Part shown: positions 15,639 through 21,543 of the stretch, piece after piece
Layout of the letters: the number at the start of each line of letters is the position of its first letter
Position numbering within the stretch: the stretch's first letter is position 1
Origin: Burkholderiales bacterium UBA954
GTDB taxonomy: Bacteria; Pseudomonadota; Gammaproteobacteria; Burkholderiales; Burkholderiaceae_A
DNA: 21,543 bases
Reading direction: 5' to 3'
Assembly: GCA_002293155.1 (NCBI GenBank)
Contig: DBCQ01000043.1
Location: forward strand, 1-21,543
Notes under the pieces: generated by a model
The model's input: the letters and a program-made list of their open reading frames with translations, nothing else
What the model was told of the DNA's origin: nothing
The model's database searches: none
Position numbers and translations under genes: made by a program

Positions 15639-16289
15639 TTAGCCCTGCCGCCCGGCCAGCGCCGTTTTCATGAGATCGGCCATTGTGCGGGCTTCGATTT
15701 TGTCCATGATATTGGCGCGGTGTGCTTCGACGGTTTTGATACTGATATCAAGATCATCGGCAATCTGTTTATTTAAGCGGCCTGCCACGATACGGTCCAA
15801 GACCTGTTCCTCGCGCGGCGTCAGACGTGCAAGCAGTTCCTGCGCGCGTTTCGCAAGCACCCCTTTAGAGCCCTCATCGCGAACCTTCTGAAAAGCACTG
15901 GTGACCAGCATGCAGAGTTGTTCGTCGTTAAACGGTTTTTCTAGAAAATCAACCGCACCTTTTTTCATGCTGTTGACGGCCATTGGCACCGAGCCGTGGC
16001 CGGTAATGAAAATCAAGGGCAGCTGAATACTGCGCCGAATTAACTCGTCGTGCAGTTCCGTGCCCGTCATGCCTGGCATACGAACGTCTGCAATGAGGCA
16101 GCCCCCCATTGGGCCGGTCATACCTACCGGCAGGGCGCTTAGAAAGCGCTCGGCGCTATCAAACACGGTGGTTCGGAATCCCTGCCCCTCGAGAAGCCAG
16201 CGTAAGGAATCCCGCACGGCCTCATCGTCGTCAACGACATAGACGATCTCTTGGGTTGCGCTGCGAAATTGGCTCGACTCCGCGGTCAT
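15639..16289 (-). CDS. FixJ-family response regulator (receiver plus LuxR-type HTH)
   Basis: This 216-residue DNA-binding response regulator is the likely partner of the kinase encoded just upstream. The receiver domain (about 15-135) has the acidic pair Asp20/Asp21, the phosphorylation site Asp68 (LIADVRMPGMTG), Thr96 in ITGHG and Lys118 in LEKPF. The MKKGAVDFLEKPF segment is typical of the FixJ/TtrR group. The C-terminal NarL/LuxR helix-turn-helix (about 153-212) reads LTPREEQVLDRIVAGRLNKQ and DISIKTVEAHRANIM. Its start overlaps the kinase stop by 4 bp (ATGA). The regulon is unknown; proximity to aceE suggests a role in carbon or pyruvate metabolism, which is inference. Confidence 0.95.
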   Translation of the reverse strand: MTAESSQFRSATQEIVYVVDDDEAVRDSLRWLLEGQGFRTTVFDSAERFLSALPVGMTGPMGGCLIADVRMPGMTGTELHDELIRRSIQLPLIFITGHGSVPMAVNSMKKGAVDFLEKPFNDEQLCMLVTSAFQKVRDEGSKGVLAKRAQELLARLTPREEQVLDRIVAGRLNKQIADDLDISIKTVEAHRANIMDKIEARTMADLMKTALAGRQG

Positions 16290-18685
16290 GTTCTGGGGCC
16301 CTCCGTTGGCATCAATAGGTTACTGGCCAGATTTGCTGGTAATACCGGTAATGTAAACCGAAATGTGCATCCGCCCTCGGGGTTGTTTTCAAACCAGAGT
16401 CGGCCCTGATGTGACTCAATAATGGAGCGGCAGATATTGAGGCCCATCCCCATGCCGTCGGGCTTGGTGGTGTAGAAGGAATCGAAGAGCTTTTCCTGCA
16501 TCTCCTCTTCAACGCCATGGCCGCGATCAAGGACCGAAAAGATCACCAGCTGGTCCCCCATCCCGACCTGCACGACCAGGGATCGGTGGGGAGAGTCTTT
16601 CATAGACTCGAGGCCGTTTTTTACAAGATTGAGCAACACCTGCTCAATCAGAATTGGGTCGACGTTTAATAGTGGGAGATTGCTGTCGATTTCTTGAACG
16701 ATATCAATGCCGCGTTCTCGGGCATCGATCTCTGCGAGGCCAATTGATTCGGCCAGAATCAGTCGGGCCTCAGTGGGCTTGCGAATCGGGTCATTACGCT
16801 TCACAAAACTGCGAATCCGGCGGATGACCTGGCCAGCACGTTCCGCCTGGCGGGCAGTCTTGCCCAAGAGATCAATGAGATCTTCATTGGGAATCTGCTC
16901 GTTCTTGGACTGGGCTAGGCGCAAACGCGACACGGCTCCGGAGGTGTAGTTTGCAATTGCGGTGAGGGGCTGATTAAGTTCGTGGGCCAGCGACGAGGCC
17001 ATCTCCCCCATTGTGACCAATCGGGCTGTCTGCTGAAGGCGATCATATTGTTCGCGTTGCGCTTGCTCATTGGCCCGCTCTTGGGTGATGTCAGTGGCCA
17101 CCATGAGTTCGACAGCGCGTCCATCGACCCACTGAATATTTCGCATACGTACCTCGAACCAGCGTTGTGCTAAGGGGCTGTAGATCTCTCGGATATCTGC
17201 CCACGGTCCGACCGAGGTGTCGCAGAGTGCACGGTGGCCACTCGATAGCGCATTACCAAACCATTTCTTATAGGCCTGATTTGCAAATAATAGTTCATCA
17301 TCGGGCGAGGGTGGTGCCACCGAGACGGCCGCATCAAGTGCCTGGAGCACGGTGATAAATCGTTCCTGCGCCTGTGCGAGTTCCTGGCGGATTCGGGTCT
17401 GCTCACTGATATCAGTCACCGAGGTCATCCAGCCCGTCTGTTTTCCGGTCTGATCAATTAAGGGCGAGGTATACATACGCACAATTAAGCTCGATCCATC
17501 CTTACGTCGAATGTTGATGGGTAGGCCAGATGGAGGGCTCTCGCCTGTGAGCATTCGTTCAAGATTCTTCTTGAGCATGGCCTGTGTCTGAGCAGGCCAA
17601 TAGGGATAGGGGGGTCCACTGCCTGTGAGCTCTTCGGTGCTATAACCCACCATTCGACTAAAGGCAGGATTGACATAGGTGATGCGTCCGGCCAGATCAA
17701 TCACGCGCATCCCGGTGGACATCGAGTTTTCCATCGCACGTCGAAAGGCGGTCTCCTCGGCGAGTGCCCGCTCGATACCGACACGAGTACGGGTATTACG
17801 CCAGATAACAATCTGTGTCACCCCCCCGAGCAGCACGAGTCCAACGATCAGAATCGTAATGACGTCGTTATAACGAAAGTTCGTGGGCTGCGTGTTGTAG
17901 CCCCTAAGCTTTACAAGGCCGGTGAGGGGGTCCAGGCCCACCTCGTAAAACGGCTTTCCGATCAGTGTTTTGGAATCTCGGGTCTGCGAGATCCAGCGGC
18001 CTTTCTCGTCAATCAGGCTAAAGGCCACTCGATTACCAAGTTCGGTAGGAACGGCAGAGAGCAGAAGGCTTTGCAATGAATAGGTCGCAACCAGCGTTCC
18101 TCGTGATTCCGCCTCGTGAATCAGTGGCACGTGATAGTCAATATTGACATCGCCCGATCTAACGGTGACCGGCACTGAGTAGGTTGGCTTTTTAGTGTTC
18201 GAGGCCATTCGCAGTGCGCTTCGCCGGGATTCGCCGGTGGCGGGTCTGCCGGCGGCACCAAAATTCTGAATCGGGTTATCTTGAGTGGGCACCACATGAC
18301 GCACGATGCCGGTGTTGTCGATCCAGCCCACAAATGCAATCTCAGGATTTTTGGAGAAAAAGATCTGGGCAAATCGTTGGAGCGACTGTGTGGAGGGTGT
18401 GGTCTGGAATTGAAGCGAAAAGGCGGTAAGTTCACCCTCGTTGCGTTCAAGCTTTTCACGAATGCTGCGCTGCGTGCTGTCGACATCATTTCTTAGGGCT
18501 TGCTCGCGTTGGCTTTCTTCGGCCGCTGTGAGATACCAGATGATCGCGCCCATCAAACCCGCCAGCACAATCAGGGCCAGTAATGGCGTGAGTAATATCC
18601 AACGCTGCGATCGTCTGCTTGGCAGCTTGGCCTGCGTTGGGGGCTGGTAGGGCGGCGGTGCAGCCGAACTTGGGTTGGTTGTCAT
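16286..18685 (-). CDS. PAS-domain sensor histidine kinase (FixL-like)
   Basis: This 799-residue inner-membrane kinase has a proline-rich cytoplasmic N-terminus, TM1 at about residues 30-52, a periplasmic sensor region at about 53-273, and TM2 at about 275-295. Two PAS domains follow (about 310-430 with its PAC segment, and 440-536), then HisKA with the phospho-acceptor His568 in SSLAHELNQPL. The HATPase domain has an N-box (EQVLLNLVKNGLESM, Asn686/Asn690), G1 (DRGHGV, 720-725) and G2 (GMGMGLNICRSIIESHQG). The periplasmic region resembles Cache/CHASE-type folds in pattern, but the ligand is unknown. The HELNQPLTAI type of H-box is shared with FixL and DctB. It is divergent from aceE, 143 bp apart, with an operator-like pair between them. 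It has no clear Shine-Dalgarno sequence. Confidence 0.94.
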   Translation of the reverse strand: MTTNPSSAAPPPYQPPTQAKLPSRRSQRWILLTPLLALIVLAGLMGAIIWYLTAAEESQREQALRNDVDSTQRSIREKLERNEGELTAFSLQFQTTPSTQSLQRFAQIFFSKNPEIAFVGWIDNTGIVRHVVPTQDNPIQNFGAAGRPATGESRRSALRMASNTKKPTYSVPVTVRSGDVNIDYHVPLIHEAESRGTLVATYSLQSLLLSAVPTELGNRVAFSLIDEKGRWISQTRDSKTLIGKPFYEVGLDPLTGLVKLRGYNTQPTNFRYNDVITILIVGLVLLGGVTQIVIWRNTRTRVGIERALAEETAFRRAMENSMSTGMRVIDLAGRITYVNPAFSRMVGYSTEELTGSGPPYPYWPAQTQAMLKKNLERMLTGESPPSGLPINIRRKDGSSLIVRMYTSPLIDQTGKQTGWMTSVTDISEQTRIRQELAQAQERFITVLQALDAAVSVAPPSPDDELLFANQAYKKWFGNALSSGHRALCDTSVGPWADIREIYSPLAQRWFEVRMRNIQWVDGRAVELMVATDITQERANEQAQREQYDRLQQTARLVTMGEMASSLAHELNQPLTAIANYTSGAVSRLRLAQSKNEQIPNEDLIDLLGKTARQAERAGQVIRRIRSFVKRNDPIRKPTEARLILAESIGLAEIDARERGIDIVQEIDSNLPLLNVDPILIEQVLLNLVKNGLESMKDSPHRSLVVQVGMGDQLVIFSVLDRGHGVEEEMQEKLFDSFYTTKPDGMGMGLNICRSIIESHQGRLWFENNPEGGCTFRFTLPVLPANLASNLLMPTEGPRT

Positions 18686-18710
18686 AGGGGCGATAGGGCA
18701 ATTACGTCCA

Positions 18711-18739
18711 AGTGTAGCGAGGGATCTATTTTTTGTAAT
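18711..18739 (-). promoter_or_regulatory. Candidate promoter of the histidine kinase operon
   Basis: On the minus strand ATTACA (18739-18734) and TACACT (18716-18711) are separated by 17 bases and match the sigma-70 boxes at 4 of 6 positions each. The transcript would start about 19 bases before the kinase ATG. Operator-like site A covers the -35 box. This is a by-eye prediction. Confidence 0.4.
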
Positions 18740-18746
18740 GTGAAAT
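18730..18746 (-). promoter_or_regulatory. Operator-like site A in the kinase/aceE divergent promoter
   Basis: Read on the minus strand, ATTTCACATTACAAAAA matches the aceA-derived consensus TTTTCACAATACGAAAA at 14 of 17 positions. It overlaps the candidate kinase -35 box, which would fit repression or autoregulation of the kinase operon. Confidence 0.45.
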
Positions 18747-18749
18747 TAA

Positions 18750-18766
18750 TTGCCGCATAGTGAAAA
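18750..18766 (-). promoter_or_regulatory. Operator-like site B in the kinase/aceE divergent promoter
   Basis: Read on the minus strand, TTTTCACTATGCGGCAA matches the consensus at 13 of 17 positions. Its centre is 20 bp from site A, the same two-turn spacing as in the aceA pairs. It ends 5 bases before the candidate aceE -35 box. Confidence 0.42.
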
Positions 18767-18771
18767 ACAGC

Positions 18772-18801
18772 TTGCCACGGGGTTAAGCTCCTGCGGACAA
18801 T
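18772..18801 (+). promoter_or_regulatory. Candidate sigma-70 promoter of aceE
   Basis: TTGCCA (18772-18777, 5 of 6 matches to the -35 box) and GACAAT (18796-18801, 4 of 6 to the -10 box) are 18 bases apart. Transcription would start near 18808, giving a short leader that contains the strong AAGGAG ribosome binding site at 18817-18822. Confidence 0.5.
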
Positions 18802-18828
18802 GAGGAAAACTAAAAGAAGGAGACCTAA

Positions 18829-21504
18829 ATGAGTGAACCGAAACGCGTCGACATGGACGAGGTCGAGACCCGTGAATGGCTCGAATCCCTCGAGGCTGTG
18901 ATCGAGAGAGAGGGGCCTGAGCGCGCTCAGTTCATCCTCGAGACACTCATTGATAAGACCCGCCGCACGGGGGGCTTTATTCCGTTTTCGGGTAATACGG
19001 CCTACGTGAATACGATTCCAACAGCGCTCGAGGAGCACTGCCCAGGCAATCAGGAATACGAGGAGCGTCTGCGTTCGTGGATGCGATGGAATGCAATGGC
19101 GACCGTCGTTAGAACAAACCGTGGCGAAGGGGATCTCGGTGGCCACATTGCGAGCTTTCAGTCGCTCGCCAATATGCTGGGTATTGGTTTTAACCATTTC
19201 TGGAAGGGCCCAGAGCACCCACGTGGTGCTGATTTGTTATTTATCCAAGGTCACGCATCCCCGGGGATTTACGCGCGCGCTTTTCTAGAGGGCCGAATCA
19301 CAGAGGAACACCTCGTTAACTTTCGTCGCGAGGTCGATGGCAAAGGGCTCTCGAGCTACCCACACCCAAAATTAATGCCAGACTTCTGGCAGTTCCCCAC
19401 GGTGTCGATGGGGCTTGGCCCACTGATGGCTATTTATCAGGCGCGGTTTCTCAAATACTTACACGCCCGCGACATTGCCGATACCGAAGAGCGTAAGGTC
19501 TGGGCGTTTTGTGGCGACGGTGAGATGGATGAGCCGGAATCTATGGGCGCTATTGGGATGGCCGCCCGCGAGCAGCTCGATAACCTAGTCTTTGTAGTGA
19601 ACTGCAACCTCCAGCGGCTCGACGGCCCCGTCCGCGGTAATGGAAAAATTATCCAAGAGCTTGAGAGTGACTTTAGGGGCGCAGGCTGGAATGTCATCAA
19701 AGTGATCTGGGGGTCTTATTGGGATCCCTTGCTAGCGAAAGACAAGGATGGGATCTTGCAGCAGGTCATGATGGACACGGTGGATGGCGAGTATCAAAAC
19801 TACAAAGCAAATGACGGCGCCTATGTTCGCCAGCATTTCTTTGGTAAGCACCCGAAGCTGCTCGAAATGGTCTCCCGCATGACGGACGATGACATCTGGC
19901 GTTTAAACCGGGGTGGCCATGACCCGAACAAAATCTACGCGGCATTTTCGGCAGCCGTCAGACACAAAGGCCAGCCCACGGTCATCCTTGTGAAGACCAT
20001 CAAAGGCTACGGAATGGGCAAGGTTGCAGAGGGGCGCAATACGGCCCACCAGACCAAAAAGCTCGACGACATGACCGTACACGAGTTCCGAGATCGGTTT
20101 GGTATTCCAATCCCGGATGACAAGTTGCACGATATTCCGTTTTATAAACCCGCAGACGACACGCCCGAGATGAAGTACCTGCACGAGCGGCGTCAGGCGC
20201 TAGGTGGGTATCTGCCCGCAAGGCGTGAGAAGGCGGATGAGGCGCTACAGGTACCCAAACTGGATGTCTTTGCGCCGGTTCTGGAGCCCACCGCAGAGGG
20301 CCGTGAAATTTCAACCACGCAGGCCTATGTCAGATGCTTGACACAGTTGTTACGGGACAAATCTCTGGGCCCAAGAATCGTGCCGATTCTTGTCGATGAG
20401 GCGCGCACCTTTGGTATGGAGGGGTTGTTTAGACAGATTGGAATCTATTCGGTAGAGCCGCAGAAATATGAGCCAGTCGACCGTGATCAGGTGATGTATT
20501 ACCGAGAGGATGTCAAAGGCCAGATCCTGCAAGAGGGCATCAATGAGGCCGGCGGTATGAGTTCCTGGATCGCAGCAGCGACAAGTTATTCAACGAATAA
20601 CCGGATCATGATTCCGTTTTATATCTACTACTCGATGTTCGGTCTACAGCGTGTCGGTGACCTGGCTTGGGCCGCAGGCGATATGCGAGCACGCGGATTT
20701 TTATTAGGCGGCACCGCAGGCCGAACAACACTGAATGGTGAAGGCCTTCAGCACGAAGATGGACATAGTCATATCCTCTCTTCGGTGATTCCGAATTGTA
20801 TTTCCTACGACCCCACCTTTGGTCATGAGGTTGCAGTCATTATCCATTCGGGCCTACAGCGGATGGTGAGCAATCAGGAAGATGTGTTTTTCTACATCAC
20901 CTTGATGAACGAGAATTACTCCCACCCGGGCCTAAAAAAAGGCACGGAGCAAGAGATTCTCAAGGGGATGTATCGGCTGGAAGGCGGGCCGAACTCCTCC
21001 AAACCTCGGGTTCAGTTGATGGGGAGCGGAACGATCCTGCGCGAAGTCATTGAGGCCGCAAAGATGCTCGACGCCGATTTTGGTGTGAGCTCCGATGTCT
21101 GGAGCTGCCCGAGTTTTACCGAATTACGCCGCGATGGCATGGAGTGTGAGCGGTTTAACCTATTAAATCCTGGTGCAAAGCAGCGCATTCCTTTTGTCGC
21201 ACAGCAACTCGAAGGCCATGAGGGTCCGGTCGTTGCGGCTACCGATTACATCCGACTGTTCTCCGACCAGATTCGACCCTATATCCCCGCTGGCCGGCGT
21301 TTTACGACGCTAGGTACCGATGGATTCGGTCGCTCGGATACTCGGGCGAAGTTACGTGAGTTCTTTGAGGTTGACCGCCGTTATGTTGTGATTGCAGCAC
21401 TACGTGGTCTTGCAGAAGAGGGCAAGATCAAGATGTCGGTTGTCGAGGATGCGATTAAAAAGTATGGCATCGCAACCGGCCGTCCGAGCCCGATGTCCGT
21501 CTAA
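18829..21504 (+). CDS. aceE: Pyruvate dehydrogenase E1 component (homodimeric type)
   Basis: AceE is the thiamine-diphosphate-dependent decarboxylase of the pyruvate dehydrogenase complex. It converts pyruvate to CO2 and a two-carbon unit that is passed to the lipoyl groups of E2. The 891 residues match the single-chain E1 of proteobacteria (E. coli about 887). The ThDP/Mg2+ motif is GDGEMDEPES starting at residue 229, with Asp230, Asn260 and Gln262 at the positions known for the E. coli enzyme. GHASPGIYAR (141-150), SYPHPKLMPDFWQFPTVSMG (176-195), the ARTFGMEGLF segment and LNGEGLQHEDGHSH near the middle of the second half are all conserved. AAGGAG 6 bases before the ATG is a strong ribosome binding site. 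The next gene begins 25 bp downstream. Confidence 0.98.
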   Translation: MSEPKRVDMDEVETREWLESLEAVIEREGPERAQFILETLIDKTRRTGGFIPFSGNTAYVNTIPTALEEHCPGNQEYEERLRSWMRWNAMATVVRTNRGEGDLGGHIASFQSLANMLGIGFNHFWKGPEHPRGADLLFIQGHASPGIYARAFLEGRITEEHLVNFRREVDGKGLSSYPHPKLMPDFWQFPTVSMGLGPLMAIYQARFLKYLHARDIADTEERKVWAFCGDGEMDEPESMGAIGMAAREQLDNLVFVVNCNLQRLDGPVRGNGKIIQELESDFRGAGWNVIKVIWGSYWDPLLAKDKDGILQQVMMDTVDGEYQNYKANDGAYVRQHFFGKHPKLLEMVSRMTDDDIWRLNRGGHDPNKIYAAFSAAVRHKGQPTVILVKTIKGYGMGKVAEGRNTAHQTKKLDDMTVHEFRDRFGIPIPDDKLHDIPFYKPADDTPEMKYLHERRQALGGYLPARREKADEALQVPKLDVFAPVLEPTAEGREISTTQAYVRCLTQLLRDKSLGPRIVPILVDEARTFGMEGLFRQIGIYSVEPQKYEPVDRDQVMYYREDVKGQILQEGINEAGGMSSWIAAATSYSTNNRIMIPFYIYYSMFGLQRVGDLAWAAGDMRARGFLLGGTAGRTTLNGEGLQHEDGHSHILSSVIPNCISYDPTFGHEVAVIIHSGLQRMVSNQEDVFFYITLMNENYSHPGLKKGTEQEILKGMYRLEGGPNSSKPRVQLMGSGTILREVIEAAKMLDADFGVSSDVWSCPSFTELRRDGMECERFNLLNPGAKQRIPFVAQQLEGHEGPVVAATDYIRLFSDQIRPYIPAGRRFTTLGTDGFGRSDTRAKLREFFEVDRRYVVIAALRGLAEEGKIKMSVVEDAIKKYGIATGRPSPMSV

Positions 21505-21529
21505 CCCCAACGCGCAACAGGAGACACAC

Positions 21530-21543
21530 ATGGCAGCGATTGA
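21530..21543 (+). CDS. aceF: Start of the next gene, probably aceF (dihydrolipoamide acetyltransferase), cut by the window end
   Basis: ATG at 21530 follows an AACAGGAGA ribosome binding site and encodes M-A-A-I before the window ends, with the codon after that incomplete. The sequence itself does not identify the product. The name is inferred from the standard aceE-aceF order and the 25-bp spacing. Confidence 0.6.

Noticed and set aside
18682-19218. Minus-strand open frame of 178 codons across the aceE start and promoter
   Set aside because: It lies opposite the conserved aceE N-terminus and runs through the promoter region. No motif or plausible ribosome binding site supports it.
1-21543. 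CRISPR arrays, insertion sequences, phage genes, toxin-antitoxin or defence genes
   Set aside because: I looked for spaced direct repeats, terminal inverted repeats, transposase or integrase motifs and small paired ORFs, and found none. A tRNA gene is present but no integrase or flanking duplicate of its 3' end was seen.

Overview
This window reads as ordinary chromosome of a betaproteobacterium, most likely a member of the Burkholderiales. The evidence is the homodimeric-type aceE followed by a start that fits aceF, a FixL/FixJ-like two-component pair and a tRNA-Arg(ACG) beside it, a haloacid-dehalogenase/malate synthase pair, RlmJ, and moderately GC-rich coding DNA with dense operons. The taxonomic call rests on family resemblance and gene order recalled from memory, not on a search. 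I see no phage, insertion sequence, CRISPR array or defence island.

Layout. (1) 52-6752, plus strand: a five-gene export operon with a periplasmic adaptor, one ABC ATPase, two MacB/FtsX-type permeases and a large YbbP-like permease, with genes overlapping or abutting. (2) 6753-6973: an AT-rich regulatory region, then aceA (isocitrate lyase). (3) 8360-9954, minus strand: an AlkA-like DNA glycosylase and rlmJ, transcribed towards aceA. (4) 9953-12265, plus strand: a type II haloacid dehalogenase and aceB (malate synthase A). (5) 12376-15512, plus strand: a MacA-like adaptor with a MacB split into separate ATPase and permease genes. (6) 15540-18685, minus strand: PAS histidine kinase, LuxR-type response regulator and tRNA-Arg(ACG). 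(7) 18829-end, plus strand: aceE and the first codons of the next gene, probably aceF.

How the genes fit together. Both glyoxylate-shunt enzymes and the entry enzyme to acetyl-CoA are present, so the window spans central C2/C3 metabolism. The best regulatory signal is a 17-bp palindrome-like motif, consensus TTTTCACAATACGAAAA. It occurs four times upstream of aceA and twice, with centres 20 bp apart, in the divergent kinase/aceE promoter. Copies tend to be separated by about two or four helical turns. This suggests one unidentified regulator controlling both isocitrate lyase and pyruvate dehydrogenase, and perhaps the two-component system.

The two ABC clusters belong to the tripartite, MacB-like mechanotransmission class. 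Neither has an outer-membrane channel gene in the window. Their substrates cannot be read from the sequence. No gene-free stretch exceeds about 220 bases.
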